Positions 11,155 to 22,127 of a DNA stretch of 64,000 bases are shown here, one piece after another. The stretch is taken from NCBI GenBank assembly GCA_012656075.1, contig JAAKBF010000233.1, forward strand, positions 124,001 through 188,000, given 5' to 3'. Numbering within the stretch: position 1 is the stretch's first letter; each line of letters starts with the position of its first letter. The position numbers and the translations under genes were made by a program. The stretch is from Phytophthora hibernalis (Eukaryota > Oomycota > Peronosporomycetes > Peronosporales > Peronosporaceae). Below the pieces are notes generated by a model. The model was given only the letters and a program-made list of their open reading frames with translations. It searched no databases and was not told where the DNA came from.

Positions 11155-12051
11155 CTAATAGGCGTCCTCTTCCTCCTGGTACATGTACTCTTCGTAGTCG
11201 CCTTCGCTTTGGTCCTCGCGTTTGCGAGCATTGGGCTGCGTATACATTGTAGGCCCCACGGCTTTGAACTTGGACATTTTGAAGGGCTCCGAGTGTTGCA
11301 TCCGCGGATAGTTGCGGACGTCTTTGCCTACGGAGCAGTTGGTCTCTCGAGGCAACGGGAGTTTCTATCAAGTAGTTTATGTTAGACGATACCATGCATT
11401 GTTTTTGCACAGTGAACGTTGCAGACGTACTCCTTTGGTCGTCATGGTGCTGAGATCCGGGTAGTCGGCGTTGTCATTGCTGAACGACGTGTATCGAGCC
11501 TGCACGAGACCCCAAATGTCCTCGGACGCCCTGTAGTGCACCAATAAACCGTAAGAGAAATAAACTACATGTATAGCCTACTTGCTGTATCGGTGGACTC
11601 ACTTTGACTTGATACCGTAGGTCGTGTCATTCGTGGGGACGAACCTGCCTTTGCATTTCGTCGCGGGCTTTACCACGATGCCTGGGTGCTCGTTTGCGAA
11701 CTTGCGCGTTTCGCCTGCACTTATGTAGCTGTAGAAAGAAATTCGTGTGAGTTAACAGCATCAACGTGGGAGTGCGCGTTGTACGCACCCGTTCACGATT
11801 GCCTGGCGGTTGGTCTCAATGAAGCTGCGTCCGGTCTTGGCAGGAGGGGACGGCACCGCTTGCACCCACTTGCTAATCACTTGCCCCGCGCTCTCCGGAT
11901 CACGCTGAATCTCGTAGCCGTAGACATGACTTGGGTTCTTCGCGTCCGGCAAGTCGTATGTCGTGCGTCGCACAGTGCCCACGGTGCTCTTGACCATCGT
12001 CCGGCGCAAGCTCGACGGGTGGTGCTCCTTTGTCATCGCTTTCCTCTTCAA
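11155..12051 (-). CDS. CFAP77-like axonemal (microtubule inner) protein
   Basis: Four exons that join in frame: 11789-12051, 11603-11728, 11431-11530 and 11155-11364, all with GT-AG introns of about 60-75 bp; an alternative start is the ATG at 12036. The 228-232 aa product has 'GTVRRTTYDLP...YGYEIQRD', 'FIETNRQAIVNG', 'DTTYGIKS' followed by 'EDIWGLVQARYT'. This order of short motifs resembles CFAP77 (C9orf171), a ciliary doublet microtubule protein. Biflagellate zoospores make such a gene expected. The assignment rests on motif pattern memory only; another ciliary repeat protein is possible. Confidence 0.55.
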
Positions 12052-12349
12052 TCAACAGCACGCCGTACAAGTTTTATCTAAATGACCGATCAGACCAGGA
12101 AACAGCGTAGCCTGTCATCACCGGCTAAAACCATCTCCACAAGACAAGAACGGCAAGAATAGCTCTCCGCTTCAAATGTAGCCATGTCTTTCAAGATGTA
12201 GCCATATGTATCCTAACCTGTGTACGCCACATAAGTTAATATAAACTGCGCTCCAGTCGTTCCTCCAGCTCAATTGCCGACTTGGCTGGTCAAGAAGTGA
12301 GTGACACCCCAAGCGCTAGCAGAGCAGCCTCCCTCCCACCATCAGCAAC

Positions 12350-13090
12350 ATGAGCAAGAAGATCGCGGCGCAGTTGGAGAAGCTGCAGGGCGACGAGTGG
12401 GACTCGGACAGCGACAACGAGGCGGCCCCCGCGTCCTCGACCTTCGCGCCCAGCAATGACCTCGTGACGCTCCCCACGGCCGCTGAGGCTGTCGCCAGCG
12501 CCTCCGCATCCGGTGGCAAGAAGCGCAAGAGCAAGATGCAGCGCAAGAAGGAGGCGGCCGTGCTGGCCCAGCAGCAGAAGGCCGACAAGGCCAAGAACCA
12601 GCCATCCAACGTTATTTATCTGGGTCGCGTCCCGCACGGCTTCTACGAGAAGCAGATGATGGGTTTCTTCAAGCAGTTCGGCGTTGTGCGGCGCGTGCGG
12701 CTCTCACGCAACAAGCGCACGGGCAACTCGAAGCACTATGCCTTCATCCAGTTCGACGAGCCCGAAGTGGCGCAGGTCGTGGCCAATACCATGAACAAAT
12801 ACCGACTGTTCGACCACACGCTCTCGTGCCACGTCGTGCCCGCGCACGCCGTCCACGAGCGCATGTTCGTGGGCGCCAACAAGGACTTCAAGCCGCTGCC
12901 CCGACAGGCCATCAACCGCAACATCCACAACGCCGAGAAGACGTACGAGCAGACGATCGTGAACAACAAGCGTCTTGTGGCCAAGGAGCGCCAGAAACGC
13001 AAAGTGCTTCAGGCGCTTGGCATCGACTACGAGTTCCCTGGCTACGAGGCGCAGGTGCCTGCCAAGAAGCAGCACATCGCCTTCACATAA
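12350..13090 (+). CDS. NOP15: Nucleolar RRM protein, NIFK/Nop15 family
   Basis: Intronless, 246 aa. A charged, low-complexity N-terminus (about 1-85) precedes one RRM at about 88-165 with RNP2-like VIYLGRVPHGF and RNP1-like KHYAFIQF. The sequence 'VPHGFYEKQMMGFFKQFG' with the 'NKRTGNSKHYAF' turn is typical of Nop15/MKI67IP. The C-terminal third is basic and helical. Known role of the family: pre-60S ribosome assembly (ITS2 processing) in the nucleolus. The ATG at 12350 is in a normal context and the whole frame is colinear with the family. Confidence 0.85.
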   Translation: MSKKIAAQLEKLQGDEWDSDSDNEAAPASSTFAPSNDLVTLPTAAEAVASASASGGKKRKSKMQRKKEAAVLAQQQKADKAKNQPSNVIYLGRVPHGFYEKQMMGFFKQFGVVRRVRLSRNKRTGNSKHYAFIQFDEPEVAQVVANTMNKYRLFDHTLSCHVVPAHAVHERMFVGANKDFKPLPRQAINRNIHNAEKTYEQTIVNNKRLVAKERQKRKVLQALGIDYEFPGYEAQVPAKKQHIAFT

Positions 13091-14200
13091 GCAGAGACGC
13101 CACCCAGACGGAATGCACAGTCAAGATTACGTACACGTCCTCTTGGTGTGTTTCCCGATCGACTAACTTTCATGGCTTGCATTTTCTTCTAAGCTGCGGT
13201 TCAATAGATTGTACTTCCTGTGGATACAGTGTTGTAGAAGCGTTTTGAGCGAATTGTCTCCTTGGTGTGATCTCTCGACCGGCTATCCCGCTCTTGCGAA
13301 CACTGCGGTAAAGCTGAAAGCAGCGTACCGGTAGTCTTCGCTAAAAGCACTAACAGTCTCCAACAGAGACCACGGTATGTACTGTATCGGAGACTCCCAG
13401 GTGTTTTTAGCGGAGACTCCGCTGGCAGCAGCTTTACTACACCCTGAACAAAACAAATCAAACCAAACGTGGGCCCGCTCAAACTACTTCGAAGTATTAC
13501 TTTAGTACCGAGAAAACCAGGTTTGAGCCATGTCATGGTTTGAACAAAGCCGGAAGGATCTGACCTCGATCCAACAAATTTCTTGTAAGTTACGTGTGAG
13601 TTTTACCGCATTCTGGTAGCGTACCGGTACAGTAGCCTGCCAGGGAGTCGCTGGTGGAAAATGGTGTTTCTACTGTACATGTATTGTGGACCACAATTTG
13701 TGGTGCAAATGTACCGGTATCACGTAAATCGCACTGTTCCCGGAACATGTACCGGTAGGCTTTGGGGGAGGTCTTTTATTAAAAGGTTACATGTACCGGT
13801 AAAAAGGGTAGGTGAATGATATTAATAATTTCACTTTTAAAAGCTTAACTTAAAAAATGAGAACAGTCCGATTTTGCCTGCGAGTGAACAGTCCGCGGGA
13901 CGAAACCGTGCAGCACGGTACAGCATGCACAGCTGTTCGTCAGGGGCTGTCCGTTTGGGTGAAGTGACAGCCCCTGACGGCGTTGGGGCTGTCCTCACAA
14001 TTCCTGGACAGTGTTCAGCATTTCGGGTATTTGATACCCCTTGCCTCGTCATCTGATGCGGGTGGGCTGTGGAAAATCGCGTCTTCCTTTACGCAAATCG
14101 GATGATTAACTGCCTGCCTGGGTCAGGCCCCGATCCCACAACAGCTTTGCAAGGTGGCTTCATTGTTCAATTCTCGTCCAACCAGAAAAGTGAAACCATA
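13091..14200. other. Intergenic block dense in TACCGGTA and TACATGTA palindromes
   Basis: No gene recognised over about 1.1 kb. TACCGGTA lies at 13326, 13622, 13712, 13750 and 13794; TACATGTA at 13676 and 13788; TATTAATA at 13820. At 13788-13801 two of them share a TA. This is the densest cluster of these octamers in the window. Confidence 0.7.
13938..13979. repeat. Perfect 14-bp inverted repeat with 14-base loop
   Basis: CGTCAGGGGCTGTC at 13938-13951 is matched by its exact reverse complement at 13966-13979. It could form a stable hairpin in RNA or be the core of a small decayed element. No flanking gene explains it. Confidence 0.75.
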
Positions 14201-15535
14201 ATGCTGCAGGAAACGAAGCATTTTGATGCTTCTCCTACAGAATCGGCCGCGCTGAGTGCAAACAGTCTTTCGGACAAAGACACCTTGTTATCCGAAGCAG
14301 ACCACCAGACAATCCAAGTTGCATTCCAAGATGCCAAACCCAGCACTGAATCATCGACTAATGCTTCTCTGGAACCTAAAACGGCGTCTCCCAGCCCGCC
14401 ACCACAGACCAAGGTGCTGTTCCTCGACGGTTTGCGCGGTATCGCAGCCATGCTTGTAGTCGTCCAGCACTCGGAAGGGTTCTACAAGGATCTTCACCTC
14501 GGATCGTTCGCTGTGGATATCTTTTTCGTGTTGTCGTCGTTTCTGCTGACGTGGATCTTCATGAAGAAGAGCATGAAGCTACTAGCACAAGGTGCAAGTC
14601 TCCGGACGTGGTCATTCATGTTGGCCGACTATTTCCAGAAGCGGTTTTTCGTGTGTACCCGCTGTTTGCTGTCACAGTGATCGTGCTAACTCTACTGTCA
14701 ACCGAAGACAAGCAGCACTATTTTATCGTCTCGCAACCAGAGAAGTATGATATGTTCAAGACGCTCACGTTTGTATACGACTACCGCTACCACGTGTTCT
14801 GGACACTGCCGCTCGAGATCGCGTACTACTTCGTGATTCCAGCCTTGGTCTTGGTTGTGTTGGCCGTGCGACGCTTTTGGTGGCTAGGCGCAGTCCCACT
14901 GTTCCTGTGGACGGTGAGCCAGGGCATTTACGTCTACCGAGCGAGCCACATGCCATTGCAGCCCCACTTGTCGACATTCTTGACGGGTTCTCTTGCTGCT
15001 GTTGTGTTCGTGAAGCTGGACTTGTGGATGAAGAAGACAGACTTTCAATTCCGCTGGTGGCATACGCTACTGCTCCGAGCTGTCGAAGGGTTGTCGATTG
15101 CCATGACGTTGAGCTTGTGCTTCAGGGGGCTTCTGTTCAACTGGGTGGCTGCAAACCCGGCTCCTCCTCCGAAAGGGTTCCCGTACACCAGCGCGTATCT
15201 GGCGGTGATTATCGTGATTGAAATGATTCGTCCGTCGTGTGTCAACGACATTCGAGTGGAATGTGCTGCGCTACTGGGGCAAGATCAGCTTTTCCGTCTA
15301 CCTGCTGCACACGTTCATCATTCTCAACCCGACGTTGAACCACCAGGACTATCTCTTCGACCGATTGGTCTCTCGGTTCGTTCTCATCCAGCTCCTCGCC
15401 ATGACGACCTATTATCTGGTCGAGTACCCGTCGCAATTGACGGCGCTGCGAATTTCACGAATCCTCGCAGACGTAGAAAAGAGCGGTGACTTGCCACGCT
15501 TCACGTGCATGGAACACATCAACACCAAAAAGTAG
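14201..15535 (+). pseudogene. Membrane acyltransferase (acyltransferase-3 / OafA-like) with two frameshifts
   Basis: The start at 14201 follows a run of non-family sequence. The frame gives the family opening 'FLDGLRGIAAMLVVVQH' and successive membrane helices. The frame shifts by one base at the T-run near 14645 and again near 15235, then ends with 'VLRYWGKISFSVYLLHTF', the last conserved helix. The three pieces together cover a full-length, roughly 440-residue, multi-spanning acyltransferase that would transfer acyl groups to lipid or carbohydrate acceptors at a membrane. One break is in a homopolymer, so assembly error is a fair alternative to real decay. Confidence 0.7.
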
Positions 15536-15721
15536 GTAAGATAACTACAGTTTGTGTTGAAGTCGTGTTCCCAAAAATGTACGTACCTATCCTGTCCAAA
15601 CACATATTCCGCTGTGTGAAGGCCCTCGCTTTTCATTCCAAGTCATTTTCTGTTCCACGCAACCTTTCTAACGTCATTGATTATTCAGGTTGAACCTGGT
15701 CTCCGCATATCCAGCAGCTCC

Positions 15722-16865
15722 ATGAAGGGCGAACGCCAGCCACTGCTGCCGCGCACGTCGACGGTGGAGGAGGTGAAGCTTCGGAACTTGGGCAAGCGGG
15801 TGAAGGTACATTCCAAGCGATTGCGGCAGCTCTGGCCTCGCATCGCTGCCTTCCTGACGCCTCGGGACGTCGCGTCGTTGGGTTCCTCTTCTCGTCGTCT
15901 GCAGCGGCTGCTGGACAACGACCGCGTCTGGTGCGGCATCAAATGCAATATTGCAATTGCACTGGCAATTATTGTGGAGCTGACGAGGTGTGTGAATTGC
16001 AGGCAGAGCCAATACGATCGAGTGCTGAATCAACATGTGACGAGGCTGCTGCTTCCACATCTTGAGACGCGGTTCGACGATAAACTACCGACTAAAGAGA
16101 AGCTACGACGAGTGGTGGGTTCTGTATGTAATTTTTACTAGTGGGGGTATTGTTGATTGACTTCTGACTGTCTGCAGCTTCATGCTCGGCATGTGCACGA
16201 CCCTACCAATGCGTTGCAGATGCGGCTTCGTGAAGCCGAACACGAGGTGTTTCGGCTTGAGCTGCGGCAGGTGAGAAGTGGAGGAAGACTTTTGGGTGCG
16301 AGTGCTTCAATGCTGATGGTTGTATCTGTTTTTGGATGTTATTGTAGCATAAAGTGCGGAGTGTGGTGTGGATGAATGTGCCGCTGGTGTTGGCTCTGTG
16401 CTGTCTGAGTGTGTGGAGCTACAATACTACGAGCACAGAAGCTGATTATTTGACTGACGCTCCGTCGGCGCACCTGCGGGGAGCTGGAAGTGGTTCCTCC
16501 CAGCCTGTACCTGTCAACCCTGTGAAATCGGTGAGCAGTTCCACGTTGTACACGTTGGAAACGCCACCTTCTAACTTCTACTTCCTGTCGTGTTGCAGTT
16601 TGTTCTCGTTACAGATCTATTGCTGTTGGTAGCTGTAATGATCTTGGGTGTTGGAGACTTGGCCGGCAAAGCGCTGTACACAGTTGGTGTCCTCACTGCG
16701 ATTGAGGCGGCGGTGATGCTGGCCGAATTTGTGGCGTGGACTTCGCCACTACAAGTCGCCCATTCGTTCCTGGTGTTCGCTATTTTACTGTTCAACCTTG
16801 TGCTAGTCACCTGGGAGAAGGATGCCTACGCTCGCGAGCTCGCGGCATTCTTACCTTCATACTAA
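15722..16865 (+). CDS. F-box-like protein with C-terminal membrane helices
   Basis: Four exons (15722-16114, 16178-16270, 16348-16530, 16599-16865) join in phase 0 with GT-AG introns, giving 311 aa. Residues about 30-65 ('LRQLWPRIAAFLTPRDVASLGSSSR' region) resemble an F-box: Leu-Pro-like start, 'L.p.Dv..l...sr.l..l..d..vW'. The middle is helical and charged, then 'VVWMNVPLVLALCCLSVW' is a membrane segment, and exon 4 encodes about three more helices. An F-box would link it to SCF ubiquitin ligase, which would be unusual for a multi-spanning protein. The function is not known to me. Confidence 0.6.
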
Positions 16866-16938
16866 ACTACGAAAGTCACTCCAAGAAATAGTGCTCGTGT
16901 CATGAAACAAATAGCATCTACATGTATGCCAGCTTAAC

Positions 16939-17877
16939 TCAACACTCGTACTTCTCAAAACAGCATCCAGCCAGTCCCACAATTCCACTCGTAACAACAG
17001 GCAACTGCGATCTACTCATCGGTTCAAATGTAGCATTTCGTGCTGCATCTGCCTCGTCGTAAAGCACACCTGATCGCAGCATATCACTGGCGGTCGTACG
17101 AAACAACGTCTCCCTCAATCCTCTCTCCTCTGGTCTTTCAAGTGGTCCTTTCGGGCGATTCGAAGGATCCTGTCTTGACTGCACCCACTTGGCATTGAGC
17201 TGCTTCTTCACCTTCCTCTCGCTCGCACGGTCCAACGCACTGACGTCTCCATTCACCACCGCTCCATCATTCTCTCCATCTTCTTCTGTCCACCTGCTCT
17301 CACCCGCCGCTCGTCGAGCAGCTTGCACCAACTCTCGACGTCTCGCACTCGCCTCCGTCGCAGCAACAGTCCTCTCCTCTTCATCCAACGGCACCAACAC
17401 CGGGGCCTTCTCTATTTCCACTGCCTGTCGTTGCATTTGAATTGCAATTGCTCGACTGGAATGCTCCGTCTCCATTGCAAACGGGTTGTCGCTCTCCTGC
17501 GGTTCCTCCTCTTTCCGTTCCGTGAACGCCTCGATCCGAGAGCGATTCAGGAACGTCGGGTCCAGCCTCTTGCCTGACAAAATTAGCCGTCGATGTCCGA
17601 AGATCTTCTGACTGCTGTGGATGGCCATGCCACCTGCCTCCTGCTGCAACTTGACGTTGCGCGCGCTTTCGTCGCTCAGAGCCACGAGCGGGTGAGTGTG
17701 CGGGACAGGGGGCGACTGAGGCGTCAGGAGCTCGTCGCCGTCGACTGCACTATTGAAGAGTCTTCGACTGTGAGTGGTTAGTATGAGGCGAGAGTGTGGA
17801 GGCGCCTGCGGAGCTGGGGGTGGCGGCATCGGCTCTAGCTTCTCCTCGCTTACCTCTTCATCAAACCATCGCGCCAT
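16939..17877 (-). CDS. Unrecognised 312-aa hydrophilic protein
   Basis: Single open exon from ATG 17877. A proline-rich N-terminus (EPMPPPPAPQAPP) is followed by a 'SRLILTTHSRRLFNSA' region, a long Glu/Ala/Arg-rich helical segment (about 120-225), then 'KKQLNAKWVQSRQDPSNRPKGPLERPEERGLRETLF' style sequence. The C-terminus 'AGCCFEKYEC' has a Cys pair. No signal peptide or membrane helix. I do not recognise a family. Its convergent neighbour is the F-box/membrane gene, 73 bases away. Confidence 0.6.
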   Translation of the reverse strand: MARWFDEEVSEEKLEPMPPPPAPQAPPHSRLILTTHSRRLFNSAVDGDELLTPQSPPVPHTHPLVALSDESARNVKLQQEAGGMAIHSSQKIFGHRRLILSGKRLDPTFLNRSRIEAFTERKEEEPQESDNPFAMETEHSSRAIAIQMQRQAVEIEKAPVLVPLDEEERTVAATEASARRRELVQAARRAAGESRWTEEDGENDGAVVNGDVSALDRASERKVKKQLNAKWVQSRQDPSNRPKGPLERPEERGLRETLFRTTASDMLRSGVLYDEADAARNATFEPMSRSQLPVVTSGIVGLAGCCFEKYEC

Positions 17878-17879
17878 GT

Positions 17880-18145
17880 TGGCAATTGATTAGCAAAATA
17901 CTAAATTGCCAATATAATACTGGTTCGTGCGCAATAACTGCAATAATTGCAATAATTAAAAACTAATACTACAGTACTATGATAAGCAAAATACTACTTC
18001 GTGTCGCAATATTTGCAATTATTGAATTACATAAAACAACACTCTTCTGTAGTACTACATTGAAAACACTATGAAGTATACTACTAAAATAGTGTTGATA
18101 TTAATACCTGCAGAGAGTGCAACATGAAATGGTGAAGGGAATGCA
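17880..18145. other. AT-rich intergenic segment
   Basis: AATAATTGCAATAATT-type simple sequence and TATTAATA at 18099-18106. It presumably includes the promoter of the gene starting at 17877. No gene seen. Confidence 0.5.
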
Positions 18146-18376
18146 GAAATGAATAATAGTATGTCGTCGGGTGCTTGCTCCGCTGTTAATTTCCTTGCTA
18201 GCGTCCGTCACGGAACTCTACACTATCAGGCTGCGGACGGGGAAATCAGTCGAATTGAGACTGACCCGGTCAGAGCCGTGCCCGTTCGACTTAGCGGTCG
18301 TAGCGGGTGGTGTCGCGGCCGGGCGGGCCGTTCGGGTTGCCCTGGCGCTGCTGGTGCATGCTGCGTAGACCAGCCT

Positions 18377-21297
18377 TCAGGGCCTCAAGGCCTCGTGGGG
18401 CGGGGCCAGGAGGGGTGCCGAGCCAATGTGGTTCGACGGGTAAGCCTGTGCTGGTTGCATGCTGCCTCCAAACGCCGATTGAATGGGGGCCCCACGACCT
18501 CCTCGGCCACCGAAGCTGCCTTGGTATCCACGACCACCATTGCCACCCTGGTATCCACGACCGCCGTTGCCACCTCCGTTGTAGCCGCCGCGGTAGTCCG
18601 AACTCGGTCGTCCGTACAATGATTGGCCTCCGTTGTACTGGTTGTACGAGTCATTGTACTGACCACGCTTATTCCGCGGCTCTTGCGAGCCCCAGTTGCC
18701 GTGTCCGTTGGACATGTACTGGTTGTATTGCTGCGGCTGCTGAGAAGGGCCACCGTAGCGATCAACGTTCAGGTTGTTGTTGTAGCGCTGGTTTCCTTGC
18801 TGATAACCCTGCTGACCGCCGCGGCCTCCTCCACGGCCGCCGCGACCGCCGAATCCACCACGGCCACTGCCACCGCCATTGTGGCGCGACATATAATTTT
18901 GACGCACATTCGTGTGGTGCGCCGGGTCACCGGCCAAATCGACAATGTTGATGTTTGCCTTTCCGAAGAACGGAATAGTAATACGCTTGTCGTTTTCGGT
19001 GATCAGCACAGGGCTCGGAGGTTGAGCATCGTCCAGGATTTTAGAGAGGTGCAGCAGCGTAGGCGGCAAGCGGTACTGGAAGCTGTAACACTGGTTGTTC
19101 GGTATGTCCACCAAATGCCTTTGAGCCTTTTCGGGGCTTGGCACAATCCCGCCGATGGGGAAGTACAGCGTGTCAACGTAGATAAGCGTGCCGTTGAAAG
19201 ACTGGGAGATTCTGGGGTCAGCTTGCGCCTCTGCAAGCTCTGTAGCCGGCGGATTCGCTGTCACGGGGCACTTTGAGTGGAAGAAGACCACCTCCTTGCC
19301 GAAACGTGCATTGCGCTTCTGTTCAGCTTCAGTCAGCTTCTGGTTGGGATCCTTCATGGCCTCCAACAAACGGCCCTCGTCAATGAACGGCAGCAATACC
19401 ACCCATAGCCACGGCATAGCCTTGCCATTAGGATCGACCGGAATATCCTTCGGGTAAAAGTCAATGATGGGCGATTCCGGATCAGACATCAGCCAACGGT
19501 ACGGCTTCGGGATAGCGTGGCCACTTCCTGCCGGGAACACACCCATAAGTTGCTCGAACGGGTGGAAGGGAAGACCCTCATCAAACGTGATCTCGAAGCG
19601 GTCGATGTTGCGTAAGTCTGATGCGAACGGGGCGTAGTGGAAGGGATAGAACCACTGCCACGAAGCGCACCCTGTGTAATAGTATCGCATGACCCAGCAC
19701 AGTCCCTCAATGTAGGCGTGGAAAACGCGTTCACGACCGCCGCCAACTTCAATATCATCTGCCTTCAGTTTGTCGCTGTAGTATCGGGTCTTCCAGCCTG
19801 GCTCACCGAGACGAACGATATCTTGCACCTCCTCACGATACTGTTCCAGCTTCTTCTCCACACTCTCCTTAACGCGCGCCTTTACGGCCTCCTCCGCGGT
19901 CAAACCGCCGTATTTCTTGTCTGCAGCAATAGTATCCTTGTCAATACGGCGCTTCTTGAGAATCTCGACAGCTGAGTCCTTGGCTGCGGCGCCAATCTGG
20001 TCCCTCTTCTCATTCGACAGACGGGATTTCCGTCTCCTTTCGTTTTCTGCCTGCTTGATAGCACGTCGCTGGAAGATCACATCTTCCACCTGACCAACCT
20101 CGGCGAGAATCACATCAACGCGCGAGAGGTTAACGTGGCCTCCATCTGCAATATATCCCCCATAGCCGGCAGCAGTTTTGCGTAGATCAAGATAAGGAAA
20201 TCCAGCGCGCCATCGCGAATATCGAGCGACGGCAAATGCGGCAGGAAATCGTTTCCGACGAAGAAACAGAGGAACACAAAGTCGTCGATCACACGCTCAA
20301 AGTCGTACTCGAACGGCAGCACGCGTGACAGCGGCTCAAACTCGACCTGCAGGTATTCTCGCAGCGTCGCAATGTGAAGGTACTGCAGCGGCTTGAGGTC
20401 CGACGCAACCAAGTCTGCATCGTGTTCGCCAAAATCTCCGCGTTTCCGCTTACCGGGCACTCCATTGGCGTCCAGCACCATCTGCTGCTCCTTCTGGCGC
20501 TCACGCTCGTACTTCTGCTTGCCAAAGAGCACTTCTTCTCGCAGGATGGAGAACTTGACCTCGTGGGTGGCAAGACCCAGCATGATCAAGTCAGCGTCCA
20601 GACCGTGCAGCACGTGGTGCTGATTCGGGTCGTAGTCGGGCTGCGAGCGCTGCACGCGCACGTACTCCATGAGCTTGTGCTCGCCCTCTCCGGGCACGCC
20701 GGCGTCCGAGAGGACGACCTTGATGCTCTTCCAGGCTGCATTATTGTTGACCCTGTCTCGGATGTAGAAGCGCAGGTGCTTGGCCAGCTTGGCCATGAAC
20801 TTGGTGCCGGGCGTGATGACGTTGGAGTCCCAGGGCTTCTCCTGCTTGGACGGCACCTTGTGGCCCAGCGCGCTCATGTACTCGAGCGCCTCCTTCTCCA
20901 CCTCCACGCGCTGTTCGGCCTCCTGGGCCGCGCGGAAACGACGCGCACGCTGCTGGTTCATCTTGGCTCGAGGGGCGACGCCGTCGATGGCCAGATACAG
21001 CACGCGACGCGGACGCACAGCAGCCACGAGACGGTCCACGTAGGCCATGACACGGCGGTACATTTCCTCCTCCGTCTTGGGCGCCTCGCCGCTCTCCGGG
21101 TGCGCGCACGGGTGGATGAGGCCGTTCATGTCGACGTAGAGGTTGTCCACCTCGAAGCCGTTCGGGTTGGGGCCAGTGGTGTCCGTGAGCTCAAAGTGGC
21201 GCTCGCCCTCCAGCACCACAGCGCGGCTCTCCACGCAGTCCACGACGCATTTCGGGTACTTCTCCAGCACCCAGCGGTAGAAGGCTGGCACGCCCAT
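18377..21297 (-). CDS. XRN2: 5'-3' exoribonuclease XRN2/RAT1
   Basis: The start at 21297 gives the universal MGVPAFYRWVLEKYP. The XRN_N domain follows with 'VDMNGLIHPC', 'GEGEHKLMEYVR', 'GLDADLIMLGL' and 'FVGNDFLPHLPSLDI' (acidic metal-binding cluster). The frame breaks near 20157-20161, at a run of five C (five G on the sense strand), and continues one frame over with the linker and the tower/XRN_M region ('WCWVMRYYYTGCASWQWFYPFHYAPFASD' region). The last 150 residues are Gly/Arg/Gln/Asn-rich RGG repeats like other XRN2 tails. Nuclear role: rRNA processing and transcription termination. As the gene should be essential, the one-base break is most likely an assembly error. Confidence 0.9.
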
Positions 21298-21492
21298 GTT
21301 ATAGCTCTTCCAGGGAGCTGCTCGAAGAATGGAACAAATCGATTGGTCCGCGAAATAGTGTGCAATACACAACACATGTACCGTATAATACTTCTTTGAT
21401 CCGACACCAAATCTTCGAATAGGTGTAGGGCAAGTGAGATTGCAATCTTCGTACGATATGATTGTCAAAAATCTGTTTTAAAGAAAACCTCG

Positions 21493-21600
21493 TCAAAATG
21501 AAAATTGGTTGGCATAATCGCGTTCTGGAGGGAAGGGGTACATGCCCATCCCACAAGCGAACGCCGAGCCCATGTAGAACTTCGCTAACATTGCTGACAT
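21493..21600 (-). CDS. Possible 35-aa membrane microprotein or terminal exon
   Basis: ATG at 21600 opens MSAMLAKFYMGSAFACGMGM then a Tyr-Pro-Phe-rich end, stop at 21493. It has a single hydrophobic stretch and looks more protein-like than a random short ORF, but there is no family match I can name. It could be the last exon of a gene whose other exons I cannot see. Confidence 0.25.
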   Translation of the reverse strand: MSAMLAKFYMGSAFACGMGMYPFPPERDYANQFSF

Positions 21601-22058
21601 GTTGTTCTTGGCTTTGGAATCGTTGATATTAATAATTGCTATTAATAGCACAGTCCGGCAGGGTTCGGTGCGGAGCTTGAGCTGCCTTACAAGTGCTCCT
21701 TTGCCCCCAGGGGCGGCCAATTATGATGAGAACCCAGGGTTTGCCGTCACTAAGGTTGCTCTGCTCCGCTATCCAGCTCCACAACCGCTCCTTTTGGTAG
21801 AACATCGCATCGATCGTGTTGCCAAGAAGCGGCAGCATCTAATTGGGACGGTGACGGCCTTCCTGGTCGTGGAGCAAGTTGTGCACTTGCAAGAGTGCAG
21901 TGAATGGTGGTGACAGCCGTAATATTGGTACACTAGTGGTACAGTCGGATAAAAGAAGTAGTTTTCACTAGTGCAATTTGCTGTGATTTAATTGGCTGCT
22001 GGGCGTTGTCGGATATAAGATGTTATCGGATCAAAGAAGTATTATACGGTACTTTTAA
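21601..22058. other. Intergenic
   Basis: No gene identified. TATTAATA occurs twice close together, at 21627-21634 and 21640-21647. Confidence 0.4.
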
Positions 22059-22127
22059 ATGATACATGCGGTTGGATGGGTTTGTGGTGTGTCTCTACGT
22101 AGAGGTCCAATCAATTCTTGGCTCGAA

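Noticed and set aside
20150..20165. Programmed ribosomal frameshifting in XRN2
   Set aside because: No slippery heptamer or stimulatory structure is evident, and similar indels occur in unrelated genes; assembly error is simpler.
20374..21399. 341-codon open frame on the plus strand
   Set aside because: Antisense shadow of XRN2; no motif, and the minus strand has unmistakable XRN motifs.
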